A program made the translations under genes and the position numbers. A stretch of 64,000 bases of DNA. Source: Prosapia bicincta. Taxonomy: Eukaryota; Arthropoda; Insecta; Hemiptera; Cercopidae. Location: the NCBI GenBank assembly GCA_036971475.1, contig JBAIZL010000002.1, forward strand, positions 348,201,582 to 348,265,581, in the 5' to 3' direction. The stretch's first letter is position 1. Every line of letters begins with the position of its first letter. Positions 22,180-33,669 of this stretch are shown here, in pieces. The notes beneath the pieces are model-generated. The model was given only the letters and a program-made list of their open reading frames with translations. It made no database searches and had not been told where the DNA came from.

Positions 22180-22620
22180 AGGTCGCGCTTTCGGGAATGG
22201 CTTTAGCATTTTATTACATAGCTCTGCGTAGTACAAAAAAAATGCTACTAAAAAAAGCCACCGCTTTGGTGGATCCGTGATTTCTTCAAGGATCGGAATA
22301 ACCATGGGTACGATCTTCTTGACACACTGAGATTGGAGGATGAAATGGGTTTTCGCAATTTCGTTCGTATGAGTCCAGTCGATTTTGAATGTCTCCTGAA
22401 AATGGTTGGACCAAGTATTTCGAAAACGAAAAACCTATTTTAGGGAGCCAGTTTCTGCAATCAACAGGTTTGCAGTCATTCTCCGGTTCCTTGCAAGTGG
22501 GGATTCATATACAAGCCACATGTATACTTTCAAAATTTCGAAGCAGATTATATCCGAGTTTGTTCCTGAAGTCTGCACAGCCTCGAGCATTGCGTTGAGA
22601 TCGTATATAAAGGTAAGTTG
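22180..22620 (+). pseudogene. Harbinger transposase, N-terminal exon only
   Basis: Readable pieces: AFYYIALRSTKKMLLKK, then (other frames) LRLEDEMGFRNFVRMSPVDF and ECLLKMVGPSISKT (about 22333-22435). A frameshift near 22435 leads into REPVSAINRFAVILRFLASG, DSYTSHMYTFKISKQIISEF, VPEVCTASSIALRSYIK (to about 22613). This matches the conserved N-terminal half of ALP1/HARBI1-type transposases. The frame ends at AAAGGTAAGTTG, a good splice donor, but no following exon with the DDE triad exists inside the element. Confidence 0.85.
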
Positions 22621-22857
22621 TTTTTTTTTTGTATGGAGTAAGAATATGGTCATTTATTGTTCAATTTGCAATAAAATAATGAAATATTATTTTCTAAGTA
22701 AATATTTATTGCTTAATTTACATTTAAAAAAAGAAATATTATTTTTAAGTACTTGCATTGAAAAATCAATTTCCATATAAATAAAAGAAATATTAGGTAA
22801 TAATTTATTGCTCACTGTACCTACATATTTGAAAAAAATAGGAGATAAAAACTAAGT

Positions 22858-23160
22858 TTACATTGTCATGTAATTCTGTACGTATGAGGACAATGAATTT
22901 GTGGTATCACTCCCATTCGGTGAAGGAACTGCAGTATTAAGGCCATCAGAGTTGGATGTGGTGGAGTGAGAAGGGGTAGAGGGGAATGATTGTGAACTGT
23001 CAGCGTATACACCGTTTTGTAAATTAAAAATAATGTGAGTTATTTGCTGTTTTGCTAGATTAACTTCGTATTGCGGTCTGTTGGCAGTTCGCAAAGAATC
23101 ACATACGAAATCAGCAAAAATTGTATAACTATCCCTTTTTCGCTACCACCGCAGTCATCG
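22858..23160 (-). pseudogene. C-terminal part of the Harbinger accessory MADF/Myb-like protein
   Basis: Minus strand: DDCGGSEK, one frameshift, then RDSYTIFADFVCDSLRTANR, PQYEVNLAKQQITHIIFNLQ, NGVYAD and a Ser/Thr-rich tail ending at 22858. The block F.DFVCDSLR....QY..NLAKQQI..IIF.L resembles the BESS-like C-terminal interaction motif that follows MADF or Myb/SANT DNA-binding domains in the second ORF of Harbinger elements. The DNA-binding domain itself is absent. Confidence 0.65.
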
Positions 23161-23451
23161 ATTTAATACATTGCAATGCCTCGGCATTAAGATAATCAGG
23201 AGATTACAGATAAGGGATAACACTCAAGATAAATGCGCAAGAACAGTGGGATTCGCGTATGCACTGAGTCAATGTTTCGCGATATTGTGTTAAGAATCTC
23301 ATTCCGGTTGGGATTCAAAAAATACTAAAACGCAACCCACGAGATGCAAGATGCATTGTCGCAGAGCGTCCCAGGTGCAAGAAAATGAATCTGAGACGCA
23401 GCACGGCGACAAAGAGTCCGAACAATGAATCCCAGCGCGTACTAGGCTTTA

Positions 23452-23545
23452 GTTGTAAGTTAGAGTTTGTAGTAGCAACTCTCACTGATGATGATGACTT
23501 TGTCATTGAAAAGCGTATGAGTCAATAAATGATGAATTGGTGAGT
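23452..23545 (+). repeat. short coding-like segment shared with 62775-62865
   Basis: Begins right after the Harbinger target duplication. GTTGTAAGTTAGAGTTTGTA and TCACTGATGATGATGA are shared with the minus strand of 62775-62865. Both read in one frame as KLEFVxAxLTDDDxFVIE. Differences include conservative codon changes. No larger gene can be traced. Confidence 0.5.
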
Positions 23546-23879
23546 TTTGCGTATGTTTTTATTTGTTTTAACATAACCTCCCAAGGTAAGCTCAAAGAAT
23601 AGTTGTGTTTATTTATTTGATTTTTCTGATTCGTGAAAATAATAAAAACTATCAGAAATATATTTTTAATAATTTAAATTTTTCAACGTCCATTCAGCCA
23701 ATAAATGAAACTGCCATCTCCTTCCATCTCCTCACATTAAATTTTACAAAAGAGAATATTAAAATATAAAGCGTAATTCAAGGCTAATTCACTTTATCTA
23801 TATACGTTATTATTAACTTATATTATAAAAGTCATTTCAGTGGGAAGTACTAAAGTGATTCATTAGTTTCACAAGTAAG
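23546..23879. other. AT-rich spacer left of the fold-back element
   Basis: Nothing recognisable; no open frame of note. Confidence 0.6.
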
Positions 23880-23885
23880 AACATT
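23880..23885. repeat. 6-bp target-site duplication, left
   Basis: AACATT, matching 33670-33675. Because AACATT begins with AA and ends with TT, the boundary can slide by up to 2 bp. A shorter duplication with a slightly longer inverted repeat (TTAGTAG..CTACTAA) cannot be excluded. Confidence 0.65.
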
Positions 23886-26695
23886 AGTAGATATGAGTAC
23901 ACTTGGGCAAAACTATCCATAACTGGCCCTGTACGTCACCGGTGAGTATAGGGGTGGTTTTGGATGATGGTGGAGGTCGTTGCGGCCTTGATCGTAGACT
24001 CTGGGGGTGGGTTTGACTACGTTTAGAGGGGTAGGGGGTAGTTTTTGGAAAAAAATATATTCTAACCAACTAACCTAAGCTAGCCAAATTGCATCTAACC
24101 TAACCTACCCCTAGGTGCAGGGGTGTCCTCAGCTACGTTCAGGACCTTCCCCGGGGGTAGGTCCGGGGGTAGAATCGGGGCTGGGGGTGGTTTTCGAAAT
24201 AAATTTGGAAAAACGTGTCTTGACTGATAGGGTGTGTCTAGAGTGTATTATCGCAATGTTTGGGGGTGGTTTCACCAATGGGTAGTTTTTAAATAAAATA
24301 TGAAATTGCCAAAAATTGATCGTTTGGATCAAATGACTGTATGGGATATGTTTAAAGTCCATTTTGGCTAGATGTGGGGGTGGGTTCAACCGGGGGTAGT
24401 TTTCAGACTGCCAAAATTGATCGGGGTCCTAGGTAAAAGTCACCCAGGAGTCGTGCTCGAGGTAAAGCCATCTCGAGGCCGGTCCTTAAGTAAAGCCGCT
24501 TAGGTAAAGTAACCCAGGAACAGCTCCGTTGGTGGGGGTAACTTTTGGAAAGATTTAATGGTTATCTGATGACGTATCCGCGCTCGAGTGAATCTAGGCA
24601 AGTAGTAGGCTCACCCTAACTATAGTGGTCTACCCCTAAATGTTTTGGGTGATGAGGGGCCCGGGGTATATGATTGCCAGACTCAAAGTTTGTCTATGCT
24701 ACTAAATTAATAAACAATGCAACAAGGCCTTATCGCTCGAGGGAATACGCGTGACCTACATAACCGGAGACCGTGTGCTGGTCATGTGCAAACCTGCAGG
24801 GATAAAACATTATCTTGGAGGTAGAGCCACCCAAACCTCAGGTATAGCATCCCTGCAGCCGTTGACCAGGTAAAGCTACCATGGACCCTGGAGTCGTGCT
24901 CGAGGTAAAGTCACCTAGGAGCCAGGCCTTAGGTAAAGCTACCACTGAGGCAGACCTTAGGTAGAGCCACCCAGGTGTCAGACCTTCGGTAAAGTCACCC
25001 TGGAGTCGTGCTTGAGGTAAAGCCACCCAGGAGCCGGAACTCAGGTAAAGCCAATCCGAAGCCATGCCTTAGGTAAAGTAACCCCTGGAACCAGGCCTTA
25101 GGTAAAGCTACCACGGAGTCGGGGCCTAGGTAAAGCTACCATGGAGTTAGACCTTAGGTAAAGCTAACACGGAGCAAGGCCTCAGGTAAAAGCCATCCCG
25201 AAGCCTGCCCATAGGTAAAGTAACCCTGGATTCAGGCATTAAGTGGGGGGGTGGTTATCAAATAATATATGAAATTACCAAAAAATGATCGGTTAGATCA
25301 AACGACCAACGTTCCAATTAAAAGCTAATTTTAACCGACCAACAATTATACATAGAGGTCAAATAGTCAACAAGCTGAGTCGACCAATCACAACGCAGGG
25401 GCCCGGTAGGTCCACGCAATACAACGCAAACGGTCGCTGTAAGACGTGAAGGCTTATATACCGTGTTAAACCAATATATATATATATGATAGCCCACATA
25501 ATGTGTTAAACAAATATGCATGTAAACCTGCATACATACTATGCTAAGCCGACTTACATGAATCCCTAAATGTGCCTACTATGTCGGTAAACCACTGGCC
25601 AGAGCCTATATGATCTGAGCCTGACACACATTTACACCTCGTCTATCAGGTAGAACCTCAGGCAGGCAACCGTATAATATGGGGAGTACTATATGGTATA
25701 GCTACCATTGCATACCACCATAGCTGTGTAAAGGCGGCTACCAATGCATAACCTATCACGCCCACATAGATGACGGTCAACAAATATTAAAATATAATTA
25801 AAAAAAGTCACGCAACCTATATCCGATGAATGGCTTGACTAAGGGTAACACACAGTATCCGATGCATAGCTTGACTATAGGTTAACAAATAGTATCCGAT
25901 GAGAAGCTTGAATACAAAGTAACACATAGGTTATCCATTGCATGACTTGGCTAATGTTCATCATATAGCACCCGTTGTATAGCTTGACTATGGGCTAACA
26001 CATAGCATCTGATGAGTGGCGTGATATAAGGTAACACATAGTATCCGATGCACAACTTAGGACCGAATATGACGTCATCCAGGGCGGAGAACAAGATGGC
26101 GGCAATGTTGATACCGAGTTCAAATGGGCTATGGTGGCTATGGCCAATGTAGGCTAGATCAAATAACCAACGTTTCAACTAAACTACTGTCTTACGATAA
26201 GTTTAACCGACCAACATACGCGAAGTTCAAACGAACAACATTTACACCAAGTTCAAATAGGCTACGGCTGGTGAAGGCTAGCTCAACGTTTCAGCTAATC
26301 AACGTTGAAAAACTTACGCTAATCAACCAACATCTGCACCGAGGTCAAATGGGTTATGGTTAGTGAAGGCACTGGCAAAAGCCTTAGGCCTTAGACATAA
26401 TTATAGCTATCAACGCATACCAAAATAGCTATGCAGAAACCGTCAAGGCCTTTATGATCGGGGCTTTACATATATTGTTTAGGTATGTTGTATCAGTTAC
26501 AACATACTGACTAAGACGAGTACCTCCATCAAATCTTAGGTAAAGCTACCTTGGAGTCAGCCCTTAGGTAAAGTCATCTTGGAGTCAGGTTTTAGGTAAA
26601 GTCACCCGAAGTAAGGTCTTAGGTAAAGCTACCTTGGAGTTACCCCTAGGTAAAGCAACCCCTGAGTCAAGCCATAGGTAAAGCCAGCCTGGAGT
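23886..26695. repeat. left inverted-repeat arm
   Basis: Order from the outside: a unique outer block to about 24420 (G-rich, with GGGGGTGGTTTT words); a short GGTAAAG minisatellite; a second unique block 24560-24815; the main GGTAAAG minisatellite to 25225; a block with CAACGCAGGGGCCCGGTAGG; a short CATCGGATACT-type array (about 25815-26075); a block with GACGTCATCCAGGGCGGAGA; and a last GGTAAAG array (26530-26695). Each block recurs inverted in the right arm in the same order from the outside. Confidence 0.85.
24815..25225. repeat. GGTAAAG minisatellite (left arm)
   Basis: About 14 units of 27-31 bp with core TTAGGTAAAGCTACCACGGA and variable GTCAGGCC / GCCAGGCC linkers. The same unit, inverted, fills 32325-32740, and smaller arrays occur at 26530-26695 and 28685-28890. 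Confidence 0.9.
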
Positions 26696-26699
26696 GGTA

Positions 26700-27065
26700 A
26701 AACAGCTATCAATGCATACCCAATCTCAATAGTACACATCCTGTATTACACCATTATGTGCGTTACTCTACATCCTGTATTAAGCCAATAAGCGTGTAAA
26801 CCTACATTCCTCCTGTAATAATCCAATATGTATGTTACCCTACATAGGCCTACACCTTGTATTAGGTCAATATGCACGGTACCCTACATTAGCCTACAGA
26901 TTATGTTAAGCCAATATGCACGTAAACCTGTATTAAGTATATATGGGTGTTAACCTCCATATTCCTACATATTGTGTTAGGTCGATATACCTGTAAATCT
27001 ACACACATCCTGTATTAACCCAATATGCATGATACGGTATATAGGCCTACATATTGTGTTAAGTT
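26700..27065. repeat. minisatellite with TGTATTAAGCCAATATGCAC unit
   Basis: About nine diverged units of roughly 35-45 bp (CTACAT..TGTATTAAGCCAATATGCAC..GTAAACC). Single or few inverted relatives occur near 25490-25570 and 30640-30890. It is the inner edge of the left side. Confidence 0.75.
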
Positions 27066-27869
27066 AATAAAGAGTGTTATTACGTTTCATTGCAGGTGTA
27101 GATAAGTTCACACACAGAGCTCGACAAATAAATGCTTGTTTAAAACCTTTACAGTAATATTCTTAATCGCCAGCACCCGACCGCGATAGCACACTCTGAA
27201 TTTATCAGCATAACCGCAGCAAATGACGTCAAACAAAATGTCGGTCAAGATGGCGTCCTGACCATTGGTAAGTCATTTGTATAGGATTAACTGTTGCCTG
27301 TATAGGTGTGCCACCATACTTACTTTAACATTATTCTATCTGCAGGACAATCACAGGCAAAACCTTAGGGCAGTCACATACTTGTGCCTATGAACATGTT
27401 CTGGCGTTATTCATTACAGAATTTATCTTTTACCCCTTAGGTGGAGTATCGTCTCTTTCCAACTACAAGGTAATTCAAGGTCAAGGATATACAGTAAAGA
27501 CTTAGGCCTGTTACATACTTGTGCCATGTCGTATGATCATGTTCTGACCCTAGACATGTGCTTCTCATTTCAAACAAGATTATCGCATCTGCCCATCTAC
27601 AAGGCATACTATGATAAAGAAGAGGATCATCAGGGTCTCTAGCATGTCTAAGGTAGCCCTTCCAATGTACTCTGGTACGGAAGAGGATCATCACGCCATC
27701 TGCCATGTACAAAGATATTGTGATGAGTTAGTTAGTGACCCCTCAGTTAGCCTGTGTGATAGGCTAAGCATTGGTAGCGCTATTTACTTAGCTAATGTGA
27801 CGAGTTATGTGTTGGTAACTGTGATAAGTAATGCATTGGTAGCCGTCCATACCTTGCTGTTGTCGTAGT
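27066..27869. other. central core of the fold-back element
   Basis: The only stretch of the element with neither an inverted partner nor obvious tandem arrays. It contains a weak internal duplication (CACATACTTGTGCC..GAACATGTTCTG near 27375 and TACATACTTGTGCC..ATCATGTTCTG near 27510) and two AGAGGATCATCA words. No credible gene: the open frames 27437-27712 and 27611-27868 lack any family resemblance. Confidence 0.6.
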
Positions 27870-28665
27870 TCATGCAATGGTAGGTTTTCCTTACGGAGCT
27901 ATTGTCTTAGCCTTGATATAGATCTTACGTAGGTATTATCTTGGGTCATGGATCGGTAACAGTTTTTACGTAGCTATTGTGATAGTGGTAGCTGTCTTTA
28001 CGAGGCTAGTGTGATGGTTCATTATTTTGTAGCAGTCATTACTGAGTTAGGTTATGCATCTTTAGCTGTCTTTACATAGCTATTATGATAGGGTATGTAT
28101 TGGTTGTTATCTTTTCGTAGGTATTTTAATGGGGTAGGCATTGTTAGCTGCCTTTACGCAGTTATTGTGAAAGGTTATGCAATGGTAGCGGTTTTTAAAT
28201 AAGTCTTGTGATAGGTTATACACTATTAGCCGTCTGTACGTAGCTGTTATGGTAGGGTGACAATCGGTAGCTCTTTTAACGTAACTATTGTGATATAGTA
28301 TGGTTTGGGTGCTGTCTTTACGAAGATATCGCTTAAGGTCTTAAATTGATACAGGGCTTTACGTAACTATTGTCTTAGTTTATGAGTCGGTAACAGTTTT
28401 GCCATAGCTATTGTGGTAGAATATAAATTGGTAGCTGTTTTACAGAGATAGTGTCTAAAGTCACGGTTTGATGGGGGTGTTTACGTAACTATTGCCATAG
28501 AGTTTGTATTGGTAGCTGTCTTTACACATCTATAGTGATAGGTTATGCATTGGTAGCTATCTTTATGGAGATATTGTGTAAGATTATGGATTGGTAGCTG
28601 TCTTTACAAGGCTAGTGTGATTGTGTATGCAATAGTAGCTGCCTTTATGTAGCTGTAGCTATTGT
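27870..28665. repeat. minisatellite with GGTAGCTGTCTTTACGTAGC unit (~41 bp)
   Basis: About 19 units of roughly 40 bp following the pattern GGTAGCTGTCTTTACGTAGC + TATTGTGATAGGTTATGCATT, diverged. One inverted unit is present in the left arm (25690-25765) and direct ones at 30955-31015, so this unit has been amplified on one side of the centre only. Confidence 0.85.
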
Positions 28666-29359
28666 TAAGGGCTGACTCCGAGATAGCTTTACCTAAGGTC
28701 TGATTCCAGAGAGGATTTACCTGAGACCCGGCCTCAAGCATAACTTTACCTAAGGCCCGACTCGGGGCTAGCTTTACCTATGGCTTGACTCAGGAGTTGC
28801 TTTACCTAGGGTAACTCCAAGTTAGCTTTACCTACGACCTGACTCTACGGTGTCTTTACCTAAAACCTGACTCCAAGGCAGCTATACCTATGATTTAATG
28901 GAGGTACCCGTCTTAGTCAGTATGTTGTAACTGATACAACATACCTAAACAATATATCATAAAGGCCTTGACGGTGTCTGCATAGCTATTTTGGTATGCG
29001 TTGATAGCTATAATTATGTCTAAGGCCTAAGGCTTTTGCCAGTGCCTTCACTAACCATAACCCATTTGACCTCGGTGCAGATGTTGGTTGATTAGCGTAA
29101 GTTTTTCAACGTTGATTAGCTGAAACGTTGAGCTAGCCTTCATCAGCCTTAGCCAATTTGAACTTGGTGTAAATGTTGTTCGTTTGAACTTCGCGTATGT
29201 TGGTCGGTTAAACTTATCGTAAGACAGTAGTTTAGTTGAAACGTTGGTTATTTGATCTAGCCTACATTGGCCATAGCCACCATAGCCCATTTGAACTCGG
29301 TATCAACATTGCCGCCATCTTGTTCTCCGCCCTGGATGACGTCATATTCGGTCCTAAGT

Positions 29360-30620
29360 TGTGCATCGGATACTATGTGTTACCTTATATCATGCCACTC
29401 ATCAGATGCTATGTGTTAGCCCATAGTCAAGCTATACATCGGGTGCTATATGATGAACATTAGCCAAGCTACGCAATGGATAACCTATGTGTTACTTTGT
29501 ATTCAAGCTTCTCATCGGATACTATTTGTTAACCTATAGTCAAGCTATGCATCGGATACTGTGTGTTACCCTTAGTCAAGCCATTCATCGGATACTATGT
29601 GTTAGCCCTAGTCAGGCTATGCATCGGCTACTATGTGTTAACCATTCTAAGCTACGCATCGGATACTGTGTGTTAACCATGGTCAAACTAACCGTTAGTT
29701 AACCATTAGCCTAGCTATGGTTTGGATACCATGTGTTAACCATTAGTCAATCTATACCTCGGATACTATGTGCTAGCCCTAGTCAGGCTATGCATCGGCT
29801 ACTATGTGTTAACCATTAGCCTAGCTATTTATCAGATACTATGTGATAACCATTAGCCAAACTATGCAATGAATATTATGTGTTAGTTTGTAATCAACCT
29901 ACTTATCGGATACTGTATGATGACCCCTAGTCAATCTATGCATCGGATACTATGTGTTAGCCCTAGTCATGATTTGCATCGCCTACTATATGTTAAGCAT
30001 TAGCCTAGCTATGTATCAGATACTATGTGATAACCATTAGCCAAACTATGCAATGGATACTATGTGTTAGTTTGTATTCAACCTACTCAACGAATACTTT
30101 GTGTTAAACCCTAGTCAAGCTATGCATTGGATATTATGTGTTAACTTGTATTCAAACTTCTCATAGGAAACGATGTGTTAAACCCTAGTCATTCTATGCA
30201 TCGGATACTATGTGTTAGCCCTAGTCAGGCTATGCATCGGCTACTATGTGTTAACCATTAGCCTAGCTATGCATCAGATACTATGTGTTAACCATTAGCC
30301 TACCTACGCTTCGTATATTATGTGTTACTTTGTAATCAACCTACCCGTCGGATACTTTGTGATAACCCATAGTCAAGCTTGCATTGGATATTATGTGTTA
30401 ACCATTGGTCAAGCTATGTAATGGATATTTTGTGTTAGCCTCTAGTCAAGCTACACAACGGATAATATGTGATAACCCATCGTCAGACAATGCATCGGAT
30501 ACTAAATGTTAATGATTAGTCAAGCTATGTATCAGGTAATATGTGGTAATTTGTGGGCAACTCGTAGGATACCGTGTGATAACCATTAGCTAAACTATGC
30601 ATTGGATATAATGTGTTATA
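29360..30620. repeat. minisatellite with CATCGGATACTATGTGTTA unit (~37 bp)
   Basis: About 33 units of 36-39 bp: GTCAAGCTATG + CATCGGATACTATGTGTTA + ACCATTA. A two-unit higher-order period is visible (GCCCTAGTCAGGCTATGCAT then CGGCTACTATGTGTTAACC) near 29600, 29780 and 30215. The inverted counterpart in the left arm has only about six units. Confidence 0.9.
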
Positions 30621-32324
30621 ATTTGCAGGCCCTTGTCGGCTTAGCATAATATGTGTGCAGGCTTACACACATGTTTGTTTAACGCAGTATGTATTCCAAT
30701 ATGTATGTAGGCTTAACATATTATATAGGCCTATGTGGGATATTGGCTTAATACAGGATATACATAGGTTAACCTGCATATTTGTTTAACGGCGTGTATA
30801 TGGCTATTTAGAGTATATTGCATGCCGGCTCAACATAGTATATATGCCTATATAGGTTAACATGAATGTTGGCTTAGCACTGTATGTATATAGGTTGCGT
30901 GACTTTTTTTTAATTATATTTTAATATTTGTTGACCGTCATCTATGTGGGCGTGATAGGTTATGCATTGGTAGCCGCCTTTACACAGCTATGGTGGTATG
31001 CAATGGTAGCTATACCATATAGTACTCCCCATAATTTACGGTTGCCTGCCTGAGGTTCTACCTAATAGACGAGGTGTAAATATGTGTCAGGCTCAGATCA
31101 TATAGGCTCTGGCCAGTGGTTTACCGACATAGTAGGCACATTTAGGGATTCATGTAAGTCGGCTTAGCATAGTATGTATGCAGGTTTACATGCATATTTG
31201 TTTAACACATTATGTGGACTATCATGTATGTAGGCTTAACGTGGTATATACGCCTATGTATGATAGCATGCATGTTGGCTTAGCATCGTTTTAGGATCGT
31301 TTTATAACATATATTTATTCACGTTTTGTGATAGGCCTCATTATTAGTGTTTCTCCATATATACCTTTATATCTAGATACATTTACAGCTATAGGATATA
31401 TCCATTGAGGCTATTTGATTATTTACACTGATTTCTGATTATATATGTATGCCTTGGTATGACGATATTACATAGTAAATTGATACAGTAATCAAAACAT
31501 AAACACGCGCCTAGATTCACAACGACACAGCCGAGCGGGTTTTAAACTTGCTATAGTGGTCACCGGCTGTCATTGCGGTTTTAAGATAATGTGTTATCTC
31601 TGCATGTTTGCACATGTCAAGCACACGGTCACCGGTTATGTATGCTACGCGTATTCCTACAAACGATAAGCCCTTGTCGCATTGTTTATTAATTTAGTAG
31701 CATAGACAAATTTCGAGTTTGGTAATCATAACCCTTTGCCACGCATCAGCCATATCATTTAGGGGTAGAACACTCTAGTTAGGGTGGGCCTAATACCTGC
31801 ATAAAGTAGCTCGAACGCGGATACGTCATCAAATATATTAAATCTTTACGTGGGCTTGATAGGTTATGCATTGGTAGATGTACCCTATAGTACCTCCCAT
31901 ATTATACGGTTGCCTGCCTGAGGCTCTACCTGACAGAGGAGGTGAAAATAGCTCAGATCATAAGGGGTTTAGCCAGTGGTTTACAGACATAGTAGGCCCA
32001 TGTATGTTGGCCTAGCATAGTATGTATGTAGGCTTACATGCATATTTGTTTAACACATTATGTGGGCTATCATATATATATATTGGTTTAACACGGTATA
32101 TAAGCCTTCACGTCTTACAACGACCGTTTGCGTTGTATTGCGTGGACCTACCGGGCCCCTGCGTTGTGATTGGTCGATTCAGCTTGTTGACTATTTGACC
32201 TCTATGTATAATTGTTGGTCGGTTAAAATTAGCTTTTAGTTGGAACGTTGGTCGTTTGATCTAACCGATCATTTTTTGGTAATTTCATATATTATTTGAT
32301 AACCACCCCCCACTTAATGCCTGA

Positions 32325-32740
32325 ATCCAGGGTTACTTTACCTATGGGCAGGTTTCGGGATGGATTTTACCTGAGACCTTGCTCCGTGTTAGCTTTACCT
32401 AAGGTCTAACTCCATGGTAGCTTTGCCTAGGCCCCGACTCCGTGGTAGCTTTACCTAAGGCCTGGTTCCAGGGGTTACTTTACCTAAGGCATGGCTTCGG
32501 ATTGGCTTTACCTGAGTTCCGGCTCCTGGGTGGCTTTACCTCAAGCACGACTCCAGGGTGACTTTATCGAAGCTCTGACACCTGGGTGGCTTTACCTAAG
32601 GTCTGCCTCAGTGGTAGCTTTACCTAAGGCCTGGCTCCTAGGTGACTTTACCTCGAGCACGACTCCAGGGTCCATGGTAGCTTTACCTGGTCACCGGCTG
32701 CAGGGATGCTATACCTGAGGTTTGGGTGGCTCTACCTCCA
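32325..32740. repeat. GGTAAAG minisatellite (right arm, inverted)
   Basis: Inverse of the array at 24815-25225 with a similar number and order of unit variants, including the shared single-copy word CTGCAGGGATGCTATACC at its outer edge. Confidence 0.9.
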
Positions 32741-33669
32741 AGATAATGTTTTATCCCTGCAGGTTTGCACATGACCAGCACACGATCTCCGGTTATGTAG
32801 GTCACGCGTATTCCCTCGAGCGATAAGGCCTTGTTGCATTGTTTATTAATTTAGTAGCATAGATAAACTTTGAGTCTGGCAATCATATACCCCGGGCCCC
32901 TCATCACCCAAAACATTTAGGGGTAGACCACTATAGTTAGGGTGAGCCTACTACTTGCCTAGAGTCGCTCGAGCGCGGATACGTCATCAGATAACCATTA
33001 AATCTTTCCAAAAGTTACCCCCACCACCGGAGCTGTTCCTGGGTTACTTTACCTAAGCGGCTTTACTTAAGGACCGGCCTCGAGATGGCTTTACCTCGAG
33101 CACGACTCCTGGGTGACTTTTACCTAGGACCTCGATCATTTTCGGCAGTCTGAAAACTACCCCCGGATGAACCCCTCCCCCACATCTAGCCAAAATGGAC
33201 TTTAAACATATCCCATACAATCGTTTGATCCAAACGATCAATTTTTGGCAATTTCATATTTTATTTAAAAACTACCCCTTGGTGAAACCACCCCAAACAT
33301 TGCGATAATACACTCTAGACACACCCTATCAGTCAAGACACGTTTTTCCAAATTTATTTCGAAAACCACCCCCAGTCCCGATTCTACCCCCGGAGCTACC
33401 ACCGGGGAAGGTCCTGAACGTAGCTGAGGCCACCCCTGCACCTAGGGGTATGTTAGATTAGATGCAATTTGGCTAGCTTAGGTTTGTGGGTTAGAATATA
33501 TTTTTTCCAAAAACTACCCCCTACCCCTCTAAACGTTGTCAAACCCACCCCTAGAGTCTACGATCAAAGCCACAACGACCTCCACCATCATCCAAAACCA
33601 CCCCTATACTCACCGGTGACGTACAGGGATAGTTAGGGGTAGTTTTGCCCAAGTGTACTCATATCTACT

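Larger units (their letters stand above)
22041..23448 (+). mobile_element. PIF/Harbinger DNA transposon, internally deleted (1408 bp)
   Basis: The left end AGGGTAGTACGCACTGAGAC matches the inverted right end AGCCTAGTACGCGCTGGGAT. Both continue to GGACTCTTTGTCGC about 30 bp in, so the TIRs are at least 40 bp with mismatches. TTA at 22038-22040 and 23449-23451 is the 3-bp duplication typical of Harbinger. Inside are a plus-strand transposase N-terminal exon and, converging on it, a minus-strand MADF/Myb-type accessory ORF remnant. The DDE catalytic part of the transposase is missing. Confidence 0.88.
23886..33669. mobile_element. 9.8-kb fold-back-like element with kilobase-scale terminal inverted repeats
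   Basis: The left end AGTAGATATGAGTACACTTG and the right end CAAGTGTACTCATATCTACT are exact inverses. The match continues inward nearly without breaks for about 1.8 kb, then in blocks to about 26.7 kb (left) and 28.7 kb (right). The arms are mosaics of minisatellites: GGTAAAGCYACC..GGAGTCAGGCCTTA, TCAAGCTATGCATCGGATAC.., GGTAGCTGTCTTTACGTAGC.. and TTAAGCCAATATGCACGTAA... No open frame above about 90 aa occurs inside, and mirrored short frames in the two arms are by-products of the inversion. A 6-bp duplication with 5'-AG..CT-3' ends would fit a Maverick/Polinton-type terminus; long repeat-built arms resemble Foldback or Galileo elements. Family assignment is inference. Clearly non-autonomous. 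Confidence 0.85.
28680..33669. repeat. right inverted-repeat arm, enlarged
   Basis: Inverse of the left arm block by block, but about 5.0 kb against 2.8 kb. Two expansions explain the difference: a long CATCGGATACT array (29360-30620) and a duplicated subterminal module (30960-31850) that repeats, in degraded form, sequence matching 24560-24830 and 25500-25750 of the left arm. Confidence 0.85.

Noticed and set aside
25951..29463. Near-identical 75- and 79-aa frames in both arms (around 26 kb and 29.2 kb)
   Set aside because: They match only because the arms are inverted copies. The sequence is built of repeat blocks, and substitutions show no coding pattern.
24815..32740. Regular repeats resembling a CRISPR array
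   Set aside because: Units are contiguous or separated by repetitive linkers, not unique spacers. There are no cas genes and the context is an animal genome.
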